This document shows positions 15,553-27,260 of a DNA stretch of 34,705 nt, one piece after another; positions within the stretch are counted from its first letter, which is position 1; each line of letters begins with the position of its first letter. The stretch spans positions 1 through 34,705 of the forward strand of contig JAFRFB010000034.1 of assembly GCA_017434555.1 (NCBI GenBank), written 5' to 3'. The position numbers and the translations under genes were made by a program. This DNA comes from Methanobrevibacter sp. (lineage in GTDB: Archaea; Methanobacteriota; Methanobacteria; Methanobacteriales; Methanobacteriaceae). The notes under the pieces were generated by a model. That model saw only the letters and a program-made list of their open reading frames with translations, ran no database searches and was not told where the DNA came from.

Positions 15553-15838
15553 TATTAATGTCCTCCACTAATATTTTACTATTACTTAATTTATTATTTA
15601 TGTTATATAAATATCTCTATATAATAGCTACTTTATTTATTTTTAGAAAAAGTTGTCTGTTAAACTAAATGGTTAATTAAAAAAAGAACTAAAGGATAGA
15701 AGGGAAATAAGCCACCCGTTATGAATAATCAATTTGCTTGTACTAATTTAAAACGTGTTTACAGCCTATCTCCCTATATTATGAAAACAATTTGGAGTGA
15801 AAGTATTGTCTTCATCAATACAATATATGTAACTAATA
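15553..15838. other. Intergenic region upstream of the cement gene
   Basis: 286 bases without a supportable gene. It carries AT-rich stretches that could hold the capsid promoter (TATATAAATA near 15605). A plus-strand TTTGGAGTGAAAG at 15791 matches the ribosome-site region of the coiled-coil gene at 9531. Here it is followed only by a nine-codon frame, so it may be the remains of a lost gene start. Confidence 0.45.
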
Positions 15839-16243
15839 CTATTTATTCTCTTCATTGATAATGGCCTGCTCAGCCTCACCACTCTCAATCATACCAATAC
15901 CAATATCAAAATTAGTTTTAATATCACTTAAAAGTCTAAGTTCTGCATTCCACGTTTCAGTTTCATGCTCACGTGTAAGTCCCCAAATACCTGCGTCCAA
16001 TTCACCTTCGATGAGGTCTTCCTTCATAAGTTCTTCATAAATTGAAAAATATTTTTCCTGAATCTCTTCCCGCAATTTCATTAACATTTCGTAATCGCTG
16101 ATGAGATCTTCAACTTGACTCTTATGTAATCTGAAACGAGCATGGTCATACAATAGCTTCATTCGTCTAAAGCTATCAATAACTTCACGTTCATCAACAT
16201 CAAGTTCATCATAAGTTTTTATTTTATCATTAGTCATATTCAT
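15839..16243 (-). CDS. Small acidic helical protein of unknown function
   Basis: 134 residues, strongly acidic and almost entirely helical (DELDVDEREVIDSFRRMKLL; VEDLISDYEMLMKLREEIQ; AELRLLSDIKTNFDIGIGM). No known motif is seen. The start is taken at the ATG of MNMTND; a GTG one codon upstream is possible and no strong Shine-Dalgarno is present. It is upstream of the cement and capsid genes on the same strand, separated by 286 bases. A scaffolding or capsid-assembly role is conceivable from position and composition, but unproven. It diverges from the type III methyltransferase gene across a dyad at 16290-16315. Confidence 0.55.
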   Translation of the reverse strand: MNMTNDKIKTYDELDVDEREVIDSFRRMKLLYDHARFRLHKSQVEDLISDYEMLMKLREEIQEKYFSIYEELMKEDLIEGELDAGIWGLTREHETETWNAELRLLSDIKTNFDIGIGMIESGEAEQAIINEENK

Positions 16244-16289
16244 CACTATTGATTATTTGAATAAAGACTTATAAATGCTTTTTGATATG

Positions 16290-16315
16290 AGTCTAGGGCA
16301 ATATTGCCTTGGACT
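16290..16315. promoter_or_regulatory. 26-bp dyad between divergent genes, candidate operator
   Basis: The central GGCAATATTGCC (16297-16308) is a perfect 12-bp palindrome. AGTC (16290-16293) and GACT (16312-16315) add outer symmetry, each spaced by three bases. It is GC-richer than its surroundings and lies between the divergent starts of 16243 and 16425. It is a good candidate site for a dimeric regulator, perhaps the winged-helix protein encoded at 21228-21494. Confidence 0.6.
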
Positions 16316-16424
16316 TGTAATTTATCAAACTTATGGTAATATCGATATAAAGATTATATAAAAAAACTTTTAATTAATCTTTAACATAAATTAATAACAG
16401 TTAATAATATTTGAGGATTTGGAT

Positions 16425-18512
16425 ATGAAGCTAACAGATAATGAAAAAAGAGAAATTGTCCAAATGATTGAGGACAATGAATCTATTCCCGATGATTATA
16501 GATTTAAACTTTTTGATAGTAATAGAAAAGTTGAATTAATCTGGGATGGAAAAACTAATGAAAAATCAAATGTTGTTTTACCTTTTCAGACAATAGAATG
16601 TATTGATGAACCTAGAAGAACTGGAACAACTTCTATTAGGCAGTCTGATTTGTTTAATTATGATAAAAGAGGTAGACAAATAAAAGGATGGTCTAATAAA
16701 TTAATTTGGGGAGATAACAAATTAATTTTAAGTAGTCTTAAAAATGGGCCGTTAAGACAAGAAATTGAAAAGCAGGGTGGAATAAAACTCATATATATTG
16801 ATCCACCATTTGATGTAGGTGCCGATTTTTCAATGAATATTGAAGTAGGTGATGAGTCTATCACTAAAAAATCTAATGTTCTTGAGGAAATAGCTTATAG
16901 AGATACTTGGGGAAATGGTTCTGATAGTTTTATTGCAATGATTTATGAGAGACTTTCTTTGATGAGAGATTTATTAGCTGATGATGGTACTATTTATGTT
17001 CACTGTGATTGGAGAGTTTCTGCATATATTCGTTTAATTTTAGATGAATTATTTGGTAAAGATAATTTTAGAAATGAAATTATTTGGTACTATTCTACTT
17101 TAGGTCGTCCAGATGACCGTTTTGCTTTAAAACATGACTCATTATTTGTTTATGGTAAATCTAAAAATACATTTTTTAATAAAGAAGGTGCTAAAGTACC
17201 TTACTCTGATGAATATATTAAGTCACACTTTAGAGATGTTGATGATGAAGGTAGACGTTGTAGAAAACGATTCGATGCTGGAAAATGGAGAATTTATTAT
17301 CCTGATGCAGGTATGATTCCAAATGATGTATGGGAAATCCCTTATGAAAATTCTATGTCAAAAAATAGAGTTAATTATCCTACTCAGAAACCAGAACAAC
17401 TTCTAGAAAGAATAATTAAATCTACAACCGTTGAAGGTGATCTTGTTGCTGACTTTTTCTGCGGTTCTGGAACAACAATGGCAGTTGCAGAGAAGTTAGG
17501 TAGAAAATGGATTGGTGCTGACTTAGGTAAATTTGCTATTCATACTACAAGAAAAAGAATGATTAAAATTCAAAGAGAATTAAAAGAATCTGGAAAAGAT
17601 TATAGAGCATTTGAAATTTTAAATCTTGGAAAATATGAAAGACAATATTATATGAATATTGACTCTGCATTACTTGATGAAAATCAAGAACAAGTAGTAT
17701 CTCAAAAAGAGAGAGAATTTAATTCTCTAATTTTATCTGCATATAAGGCAGAACCAATAAGCGGATTCAATACTTTAAAAGGTAACAAATTAGGTAGATT
17801 TGTTTCAATTGGACCTATTGACATGCCTGTATCAAGATTGTTTGTTGAAGAAGTTCTTAATGAATGTATCGAAAAACAATTAACAAAAGTAGATATATTA
17901 GGGTTTGAATTTGAAATGGGTTTATCTCCAGATATACAAGACCATGCTAAGGAAATAGGTATTGATTTAAATTTAAAATATATCCCTAAAGAGGTTTTCG
18001 ATAAAAGAGCTGTTGATAAAGATCAAGTGAAATTTTATGATGTTTCTTATATCGATGTAGATTACGAATTAAAAGATGATAAGATATCTATTGAATTAAC
18101 TGATTTTGCTGTTTTTTATAATCAAGACGAAAATAAAGTTCCAACTAGAAAAAATTCATCTGTACTTATAATTCGTAATGGTAATCTAATTAAAGTTAAA
18201 AATGTTGAAGGGGTTAATAAAGAAGAAACTATCACCGAAAGCTGGACTGATTGGATAGATTATTGGTCTATTGATTTTGATTACGAAAGCAAAAAAGAAA
18301 TTATTAGAGAAGGTGATGAAGAAATCTGGACAGGTAAATATGTTTTTGAAAATGAATGGCAAAGTTTCAGAACAAGAAATGATAGGACATTATTGTTAAA
18401 ATCTCCACCTTATCCAATGGAAAAAAGAAAAACAAAGATAGCTGTTAAAGTTGTAGACATATTTGGTAATGATACTATGAAAATAATTGAAGTAGATAAA
18501 GGAGGGAAATAA
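16425..18512 (+). CDS. mod: Type III restriction-modification methyltransferase (Mod)
   Basis: An adenine-N6 DNA methyltransferase of the beta class that also gives the type III complex its specificity. Motif IV is IYIDPPF (DPPF at about 126-129) and motif I is FCGSGTT (about 345-351), in the beta-class order. PTQKPEQLLERII precedes motif I. The gap between motifs IV and I seems short for a full target-recognition domain, while about 340 residues follow motif I, so recognition may lie partly in the long C-terminus. GAGG 8 bases upstream favours the ATG here over a TTG two codons earlier. Its stop shares one base with the res start (TAATG), so the two are coupled. Confidence 0.9.
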   Translation: MKLTDNEKREIVQMIEDNESIPDDYRFKLFDSNRKVELIWDGKTNEKSNVVLPFQTIECIDEPRRTGTTSIRQSDLFNYDKRGRQIKGWSNKLIWGDNKLILSSLKNGPLRQEIEKQGGIKLIYIDPPFDVGADFSMNIEVGDESITKKSNVLEEIAYRDTWGNGSDSFIAMIYERLSLMRDLLADDGTIYVHCDWRVSAYIRLILDELFGKDNFRNEIIWYYSTLGRPDDRFALKHDSLFVYGKSKNTFFNKEGAKVPYSDEYIKSHFRDVDDEGRRCRKRFDAGKWRIYYPDAGMIPNDVWEIPYENSMSKNRVNYPTQKPEQLLERIIKSTTVEGDLVADFFCGSGTTMAVAEKLGRKWIGADLGKFAIHTTRKRMIKIQRELKESGKDYRAFEILNLGKYERQYYMNIDSALLDENQEQVVSQKEREFNSLILSAYKAEPISGFNTLKGNKLGRFVSIGPIDMPVSRLFVEEVLNECIEKQLTKVDILGFEFEMGLSPDIQDHAKEIGIDLNLKYIPKEVFDKRAVDKDQVKFYDVSYIDVDYELKDDKISIELTDFAVFYNQDENKVPTRKNSSVLIIRNGNLIKVKNVEGVNKEETITESWTDWIDYWSIDFDYESKKEIIREGDEEIWTGKYVFENEWQSFRTRNDRTLLLKSPPYPMEKRKTKIAVKVVDIFGNDTMKIIEVDKGGK

Positions 18513-21196
18513 TGGCTCTTCCAATTGATTTTCCAAGTTCACCATATACTATCTTAAATCCAGATAATAGATGGTTTCCAGATGCAAAAACTCGTGAAAA
18601 AAATTTTAATCTAATACCTCCATTAGTAAATAAAATAAGACTTAAAGTTAAAGAATGGAGAGACAATGATTATGAAGGTGCTAGTGAAACTACAAAAGCA
18701 TTACTTCATTTTTGGTTTGAAGAAGAACATTGGATAGAAAATGCAAATGGAGAATTTTTTGAATTTAAATATTATTTTGCTCAAAGAGAATCTGTTGAAA
18801 CTATTATATATCTTCACGAAATAGCGAATGTTGAAGATAAATATGACTTAATAAAATTTGATAGTTCTGAAATTATCAAACCTGAAGATTTCCCTGAATC
18901 ATGGGCTCGTTTTGTAATTAAAATGGCAACAGGAAGTGGAAAAACAAAAGTTTTAAGTTTAATTTTAGTTTGGTCATTTTTCCATAAAACCTATGAAGAA
19001 CATTCAGATTTATCTAGAAATTTTTTAGTCATTACTCCAAACATTATTGTTTTAGATAGGATTCGTTCTGATTTTGAAAATCTTAAAACATTTTTTGCAG
19101 ATCCAATGCTTCCTGATGATGGTTATCAAGGTAGAAATTGGAAAACCGATTTTCAATTAGATGTTCATATTCAAGACAATGTAAATAAAAGAAATAAAAC
19201 TGGAAATATCTTTTTAACAAATATTCATAGAGTATATGATAGTGGATATAAAGAACCCTCATTTGATGATGAGAATACAATGGGATATTTCTTAGGTGAA
19301 AAGGCAAAAGATGTGAAAGAAGATCATGTCGATTTAGGAGATATTGTAAGAGATATAGATGAAATAATGGTTTTAAATGATGAAGCACATCATATTCACG
19401 ATAGTAAATTACAATGGTTTAAATCAATTGAAGATATTCATAATAATCTTAAACAAAAAGGAAATAAATTAGCTATGCAAGTTGATTTCACTGCAACCCC
19501 TAAAGATACTAAAGGGTTTATTTTTCCACAAACAGTTTCAGATTATCCTTTAGTTGAGGCTATCCATCAGAATATTGTGAAACAACCTTTCATTCCAGAT
19601 GATGAAAGTAGAAAAAAAATAAAGGAAATTGAATCCGTTAAAGTCGAAGAAAGATATGCTGATTATCTTGAAGTAGGTTATCAAGAATGGAAAAAAGCTT
19701 ATAGAGAACATATTGGCGTAGGTAAAAAAGCAGTTCTTTTTATAATGGTTGAAGATACTAAAAAATGTGATGCAGTTGCAGAATATCTTGAAGTAACTTA
19801 TCCTGAATTTGAAAATGCTGTTTTGACAATTCATACTAATGCAAAAGGTGATTTAAAAGATGGAAAATCTAGAAAAGCTAAAGAAGAATTAGATTTACTT
19901 AGAAAAGCAGCTAATGAAATTGATAGTATGGATAGTCCATATAAAGTAATCGTTTCAGTATTAGTATTAAAAGAAGGATGGGACGTTAAAAATGTAACTA
20001 CTATTGTTGGTTTAAGATCATTTACTTCAAAATCAAAAATCCTTCCTGAACAAACTTTAGGAAGAGGTTTAAGAAAAATGTATCGGGATAGTGAAGAAAA
20101 ACTCATGATAATTGGAACTGAACCATTTATGGACTTTATTGAATCTATTAAAAGTGAGGGGGTTAAATTGGGTAAAACTCAAGTTGGATCTAGTGGACCA
20201 GCACATGCAATGCGTATTGAAGTTGATTTAGATAATGAAAATAAAAACATTGAGGAATTAGATATTTTAATTCCAGAACTAGAACCTTCATTTTATACTG
20301 ATTTTATAAAGCTAAAAGAAATGGATGTTAGTAAATTTAAAGTTAATAAATTTGAAATAATCAATTATGGTGAAGAAGAACTCAGAGAAATTAATTTTAT
20401 TCACATTACTGATGATGATAAAAGAGAAACATTAACATTAAGTGGTGATAGGACTATTGATTATAGATCAATGCTTAGGTATTATGCTATTGTTATCTTA
20501 AAAGAAGCAAGATTAGTTTCAGGCAATACAACAGTCTATGGTAAATTAAGAGAATTTATTTCTAATTATTTATTTGAAGAACCTGTTAATTTAGAAGATC
20601 CTAATGTTATCAAAAATGTTTCTAGGAGAGAAGTTTCTAAAACCATACTTGATACTTTTATATATTATGTAACTAATATTACTACGGCTATTGTTCCTGA
20701 ACCAAAAATTAGGACTTGGAAATCAGTAGCTGATACAAAACCATTCATTGTTAAAGAACAGGGATATGTTGTACCTCAAAAATCAGTTTTTAATAAAATT
20801 ATTGGAGATAGTGGTTTTGAATTAACTTTTGCTGGAAAGTTAGAGGGATATAATGATGTTATTTCTTATGCAAAAAATTATCTTGCAATTCAATATCATG
20901 TTCAATATCAAGATAGAAATGGAAGAGTTTCAAAATACTACCCCGATTTCTTGGTTAAAACATCTCCTAATAAAGTATATATAATTGAAACAAAAGGTAA
21001 TGCTGACTTAGATGTTCCATTAAAACTTAAACGGTTGAAAAAATGGTGTAGTGATGTAAATTCCCAGCAAAACCAAATTACATATATTCCATTATATGTT
21101 GAACAAGAAAAATATGAAAAACAGCACATTACTTCGTTCAATGAATTAATTAAACTGTTTGAACATGAATTAAACTTCATGATTAATAACGATTAA
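18512..21196 (+). CDS. res: Type III restriction enzyme subunit (Res)
   Basis: 894 residues: an ATP-dependent helicase/translocase with a nuclease at the C-terminus. Helicase motif I is ATGSGKT (139-145) and motif II DEAH (290-293). DFTATP is motif III-like, and motifs V-VI include SVLVLKEGWDVKNV and LGRGLRKM. The endonuclease shows the PD-(D/E)xK pattern in YYPDFLVK...VYIIETKG near residues 808-832. It acts only in complex with Mod. No frameshift is seen, so the system looks intact. It converges with the winged-helix gene at 21228 after 31 bases. The strand-biased AATAGCT heptamer that marks the rest of the window is nearly absent here, suggesting separate acquisition. Confidence 0.92.
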   Translation: MALPIDFPSSPYTILNPDNRWFPDAKTREKNFNLIPPLVNKIRLKVKEWRDNDYEGASETTKALLHFWFEEEHWIENANGEFFEFKYYFAQRESVETIIYLHEIANVEDKYDLIKFDSSEIIKPEDFPESWARFVIKMATGSGKTKVLSLILVWSFFHKTYEEHSDLSRNFLVITPNIIVLDRIRSDFENLKTFFADPMLPDDGYQGRNWKTDFQLDVHIQDNVNKRNKTGNIFLTNIHRVYDSGYKEPSFDDENTMGYFLGEKAKDVKEDHVDLGDIVRDIDEIMVLNDEAHHIHDSKLQWFKSIEDIHNNLKQKGNKLAMQVDFTATPKDTKGFIFPQTVSDYPLVEAIHQNIVKQPFIPDDESRKKIKEIESVKVEERYADYLEVGYQEWKKAYREHIGVGKKAVLFIMVEDTKKCDAVAEYLEVTYPEFENAVLTIHTNAKGDLKDGKSRKAKEELDLLRKAANEIDSMDSPYKVIVSVLVLKEGWDVKNVTTIVGLRSFTSKSKILPEQTLGRGLRKMYRDSEEKLMIIGTEPFMDFIESIKSEGVKLGKTQVGSSGPAHAMRIEVDLDNENKNIEELDILIPELEPSFYTDFIKLKEMDVSKFKVNKFEIINYGEEELREINFIHITDDDKRETLTLSGDRTIDYRSMLRYYAIVILKEARLVSGNTTVYGKLREFISNYLFEEPVNLEDPNVIKNVSRREVSKTILDTFIYYVTNITTAIVPEPKIRTWKSVADTKPFIVKEQGYVVPQKSVFNKIIGDSGFELTFAGKLEGYNDVISYAKNYLAIQYHVQYQDRNGRVSKYYPDFLVKTSPNKVYIIETKGNADLDVPLKLKRLKKWCSDVNSQQNQITYIPLYVEQEKYEKQHITSFNELIKLFEHELNFMINND

Positions 21197-21227
21197 GTTA
21201 TTATACTATTATTTAAACCAACCATCA

Positions 21228-21494
21228 CTATTCTAAATTTTTAACTACTTGATTGCCTTTTTCAGTATGACGATATAATCTTCCTTTTCTTACTTCAGGA
21301 TTAATACATTCAACTAGCTCATGTGCTTTTAATTCTGCTAGGACTTTTGAAATATGATTTGTCCTTATTCCTGAATCTTTAGCAATAACGCTAGGTATCT
21401 TAACATCATCCTCTAAAGATTTCATAGCTTTTGTTCTGTATTGGGATATCTGCACATAGCTAATCTCTGTTAGCATTTCATCTGAAAGTTTCAT
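21228..21494 (-). CDS. Winged helix-turn-helix regulator, paralogue of 3520-3795
   Basis: 88 residues from the ATG of MKLSDEML; a GTG three codons upstream is the alternative start. The winged helix comprises KIPSVIAKDSGIRTNHISKV (helix-turn-recognition helix), LAELKAHELVECI (helix) and VRKGRLYRHTEKG (wing). The last 40 residues align with the regulator at 3520-3795. It sits tail to tail with the type III restriction gene and directly upstream of nothing on its own strand except the fibre operon's end. A role in controlling the type III operon, perhaps through the dyad at 16290-16315, is plausible. Confidence 0.78.
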   Translation of the reverse strand: MKLSDEMLTEISYVQISQYRTKAMKSLEDDVKIPSVIAKDSGIRTNHISKVLAELKAHELVECINPEVRKGRLYRHTEKGNQVVKNLE

Positions 21495-21542
21495 ATTAAT
21501 CACTCTTATTTAATAGTTTAATAATCATTTGATTTATATTTA

Positions 21543-22667
<1,125 letters not shown>

Positions 22668-22679
22668 ATTATCGCCTCG

Positions 22680-23852
22680 TTAATTTCTTATTGGAGTTAA
22701 TATTTCAACATCACTGATTATGAATTTTTTAACGTAATCTCCGTCAGTATAAGTGTAAATTATCATTCCAAAGTATATTGGTTTTGATAAATCCAATCCC
22801 CCATACTCAGCCGTTGACTCGAATTCATCTTTGTTAATGTTTATAGTAGATAATAGCTCATCGTTTTCTGAATATGTTTTAATCATGTAGTATTCATCTT
22901 CAGGATTATTTGATATTTCCATTTTATATGTTGTATCTGCACTTAATGTCACTTGACTATCTTTATGTAAATATAAATCTTCAGGAAATTCCCAAACTGT
23001 TATTCCTACTGGATTAGAGTATGAAACTCCTGCAAACAGTCCAAAGGTTCCGTCTGCAGCGAAACAGAATCCAAATCCCACAGCTAATAATCCACCTTCC
23101 ATTTTAAAATTAAATCTTATTCTCATAGGATCATTATAGAAAACATCACTACCTTTCTTCAGCAATCCTCCAATCCATACTGGATCTTCATAGAACCCTG
23201 GTTTTCCTGTTATGTAGAACTCTCCGTCATTATCACTTGCCCATGCAACATCCTGTGCCCTAAATGCATTTATCATGTTTTGAGATAGGCCTTGTGAAAT
23301 ATCTGAGAATGATTCATCCATTGTTGTCTGCCAATATGTTCCACATGGAGGTATTGGTTCTGACATACAGGCCGAAGAATTGTAAGGAAGGAAAACTTCC
23401 ACAAAATGATATTTATCAGAATCTTCTACAGGATGCATTGCAAAGCATGTTCCAGCATCATTAACGACAGCTCCATTGGGTGTTAATGCTATTCTGTCTT
23501 TAACATTAATGTTTTTAATTCCACTAGCTAGTTTAAATCTGAATATATGGCCTAGAATTAAAATAGCTGTTTTTCTTTTTCCTCCAGTCATTGTAAGGGG
23601 ATTGTTAACAGCTATACCGAATATTAAGCAATCCTCATTATCTTCACAGTATCTTCTCACATGAATTTTACCTATTTGAGATTTGCTTGATAAAGTTACA
23701 ACGTCCTCTGCATGAATCTTTACTCCTGAATAATCATAACCTATTATGTTACCGTTTGGTAGGACATTAACGGCTTCGGTTATATCTCCCTCATCCAACA
23801 GGAATGTTGTAATCTCTTTGCGTTCTTCAAGTAAAACAGTTTTATCACTCAT
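22680..23852 (-). CDS. Cement-domain fusion with a C-terminal lectin-like module
   Basis: 390 residues in two parts. Residues 1-165 are a close homologue of the cement protein at 15049-15552 (LLEERKEITTFLLDEGDIT, VNNPLTMTGGKRKTAILILGH, FAMHPVEDSDKYHFVEVF). After a cysteine-rich linker (CMSEPIPPCG), residues about 175-390 look like a beta-sandwich of concanavalin/lectin type: WQTTMDESFSDI, GLLAVGFGFCFAADGTFG and, near the end, KPIYFGMIIYTYTDG. The natural reading is a capsid-anchored adhesin, the cement part docking on the shell and the lectin facing outward. AAGGAGG 10 bases upstream supports the start. Confidence 0.72.
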   Translation of the reverse strand: MSDKTVLLEERKEITTFLLDEGDITEAVNVLPNGNIIGYDYSGVKIHAEDVVTLSSKSQIGKIHVRRYCEDNEDCLIFGIAVNNPLTMTGGKRKTAILILGHIFRFKLASGIKNINVKDRIALTPNGAVVNDAGTCFAMHPVEDSDKYHFVEVFLPYNSSACMSEPIPPCGTYWQTTMDESFSDISQGLSQNMINAFRAQDVAWASDNDGEFYITGKPGFYEDPVWIGGLLKKGSDVFYNDPMRIRFNFKMEGGLLAVGFGFCFAADGTFGLFAGVSYSNPVGITVWEFPEDLYLHKDSQVTLSADTTYKMEISNNPEDEYYMIKTYSENDELLSTININKDEFESTAEYGGLDLSKPIYFGMIIYTYTDGDYVKKFIISDVEILTPIRN

Positions 23853-23867
23853 TTATTTTAATCCTCC

Positions 23868-24977
23868 TTATGGACAGACAGCTTTTATGTATTTTATTGT
23901 AACTTTAATTCTTTCATTAGCTGTCGCTTGATTCTTATAGACAACTACACATGGCCCGTATGTTGTTCCAAGTTGTGATGCATACCAGTAACCTGCATAG
24001 TTTGAAATTGACGCGTCAGCATTTTCATAGTATGTATAGGCTCCACTGCTTCCTCCTGGAATTCTTACAACACATTCTCTTGACTGGCCTGATACTGTAT
24101 ATCCTTCATCATATGGACCGAAATAAAATGAATCCATATATGTTGTTCTGAAATCTGCATCGGATGAATCTAAAAATACTCCTATTGAGTTTCTTGAACC
24201 GTTTCCAACCATACCGCCACCAAGACCTAATGCTCCATCGTTAAAAGCAGTGCTCCCTCTTGTTATATCATATCCGATATAAACATTAGTGTTTGAATTA
24301 ACTCCTATGAGTGTTGGTGCATTCTTCAATGGTATTGCAAGCATTAGCTCACCAGCAGCATCAGCAGTAACGTAGAAATAATTAGCTCCATAACTTAAAT
24401 AGGTTGTATCGATTGATTTGACATTCCTTGATATTATTGGATTGGCCGTATCCAATACCCCGCTCATTGAGTAATCATAATCATCACCACTATAATTAAA
24501 CCAGTATTGTGGTAAAGATAATTGTGCTGAAACTGAAGGATTGGCCGTTACATAAACTTCATAGATATATCCTCCAGTATTTGCATCCGGATACAAATCT
24601 ATAGTGTCATTAGATGAAACATACGTTCCGTAATTACTCCATGACCCGCCACTGATTGGTTTTCTTCTAACTGTTATTGGAACATTTGGAATAGATGTAC
24701 CATGCTGATCTCTTACAACAGGATATGCATCAGTACTGCGACGTCCTGTTTGAGGTCCAGAATAAGTTAACCAACTTTCATAACAATTCCATTCAACAGT
24801 TGTTGGAGTTGGAACCGGCAATTTTCTAATCAATGGAATTACTCCATCTCCTTGCGTATAACCTATTTCCTCATCATCTAAAATAGCTCTTAATCTTGTT
24901 TGAGCCGTTGTTAGATTAGTATTAAGAGTTTGTTCGTTAGTTAGTATTGCAGATAAATCTGGTTGATTATACGGCAT
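23868..24977 (-). CDS. Large adhesin-like virion protein
   Basis: About 369 residues from the ATG of MPYNQPDL, chosen because GGGGTG lies 5 bases upstream; a GTG two codons earlier overlaps that site. The N-terminus is helical (LSAILTNEQTLNTNLTTAQTRLRAIL), then an Ig-like strand pattern (VVRDQHGTSIPNVPITVRRKP) is followed by a glycine- and aromatic-rich beta region (LGLGGGMVGNGSRNSIGVFL; ASISNYAGYWYASQ). No catalytic site is seen. The layout, helical attachment stub plus beta-rich ectodomain, suggests a fibre or spike tip. It overlaps the end of the next gene upstream and is in the fibre operon. Confidence 0.65.
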   Translation of the reverse strand: MPYNQPDLSAILTNEQTLNTNLTTAQTRLRAILDDEEIGYTQGDGVIPLIRKLPVPTPTTVEWNCYESWLTYSGPQTGRRSTDAYPVVRDQHGTSIPNVPITVRRKPISGGSWSNYGTYVSSNDTIDLYPDANTGGYIYEVYVTANPSVSAQLSLPQYWFNYSGDDYDYSMSGVLDTANPIISRNVKSIDTTYLSYGANYFYVTADAAGELMLAIPLKNAPTLIGVNSNTNVYIGYDITRGSTAFNDGALGLGGGMVGNGSRNSIGVFLDSSDADFRTTYMDSFYFGPYDEGYTVSGQSRECVVRIPGGSSGAYTYYENADASISNYAGYWYASQLGTTYGPCVVVYKNQATANERIKVTIKYIKAVCP

Positions 24978-24979
24978 TT

Positions 24980-25720
24980 TCACACCCCATAAACTTTAAT
25001 GTTTTTAATTCTCACGTTAGTGTTATTATTGTAACACTTACTAATTGCCAATTGGTTATTATCATAATTCTCATCCAGGCCATCAGGAATTGCTGATGAT
25101 AATGTAATTGCATTGCCTGCATAATCTGTTACTATAAATGTTGCTGTAGTGTCTGTTATTGTCAATACTGCATGATACCATTTATTTAATGTATTAGTTC
25201 TGCTATTGCTGGCCAGTGTATTGTTTAATGAATCAGATGTAGTTGTTCTGATATCTCCAGTTCTTATTTCAGTTATGCTTGAGGAATATCTTGCAACATT
25301 TCCAACCACTGCGAAATAATCAATATTACGACTATAAGGATAACATAACCCTACTCTTAATTGATTGTTATAGCTATTTCCTCCCTGCAATAACATGAAA
25401 TCATATTCAATAGCTAAAGGAAGTTTAAAATAATAATCATCAAGAATGGCATAACCAAAACTTTGATTTGAGTTTGTATTAAGATTATAACATTCGTTTG
25501 TTGAATCAAAAGTCAATGCTAAACTTCCCGTTACTGTCCAGTCAGATGTATTGTCTACACTGCACTTATCATAATAAAAACATCTCCACCTTTCAATCAG
25601 TTCTATGAGATTATCATCAGTTAAGAACTCTTTTCCATTAGCTGTTAGTTTTTCTTTCATTAACGTTCTAGCTAATTCCAATCTATCATTAACCGTTAAT
25701 ACAGTACTTGCTATTGACAT
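24980..25720 (-). CDS. Fibre-operon protein with concanavalin-like domain
   Basis: About 246 residues. The start is the ATG of MSIASTVLT, 6 bases after GGAGG; two earlier in-frame options overlap the ribosome site. A helical N-terminus (DRLELARTLMKEKL; DDNLIELIERW) resembles in style that of the next gene downstream. Residues about 55-246 read as a beta-sandwich of the laminin-G/concanavalin kind: DWTVTGSLALTFDST, LPLAIEYDFMLLQ, NKWYHAVLTITDTTATFIV and VRIKNIKVYGV. Such domains bind carbohydrate, here probably host surface glycans. It is part of the fibre operon. Confidence 0.68.
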   Translation of the reverse strand: MSIASTVLTVNDRLELARTLMKEKLTANGKEFLTDDNLIELIERWRCFYYDKCSVDNTSDWTVTGSLALTFDSTNECYNLNTNSNQSFGYAILDDYYFKLPLAIEYDFMLLQGGNSYNNQLRVGLCYPYSRNIDYFAVVGNVARYSSSITEIRTGDIRTTTSDSLNNTLASNSRTNTLNKWYHAVLTITDTTATFIVTDYAGNAITLSSAIPDGLDENYDNNQLAISKCYNNNTNVRIKNIKVYGV

Positions 25721-25730
25721 TAACATCCTC

Positions 25731-26273
<543 letters not shown>

Positions 26274-26298
26274 TGTTTATCACCTTTTTGTTTGTTTT

Positions 26299-26338
26299 AA
26301 AAAAAAAGGAAGTACACCCATTAATAGATAGTACTTCC
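26299..26338 (-). terminator. Hairpin plus T-tract terminator inside the fibre operon
   Basis: GGAAGTAC (26308-26315) pairs with GTACTTCC (26331-26338) around a 15-base loop. On the minus strand the stem is followed immediately by about nine T. It lies between the collagen genes 26366-27238 and 25731-26273 and would partly separate the operon into two expression levels. Confidence 0.65.
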
Positions 26339-26365
26339 TACAGGGATTTTATGGAATTAAAATTA

Positions 26366-27242
<877 letters not shown>

Positions 27243-27260
27243 TAAACACCTCTATTATTT

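Noticed and set aside
15791-15838. A short gene starting at TTG after TTTGGAGTGAAAG
   Set aside because: The frame closes after nine codons; only a ribosome-site-like remnant is supported.
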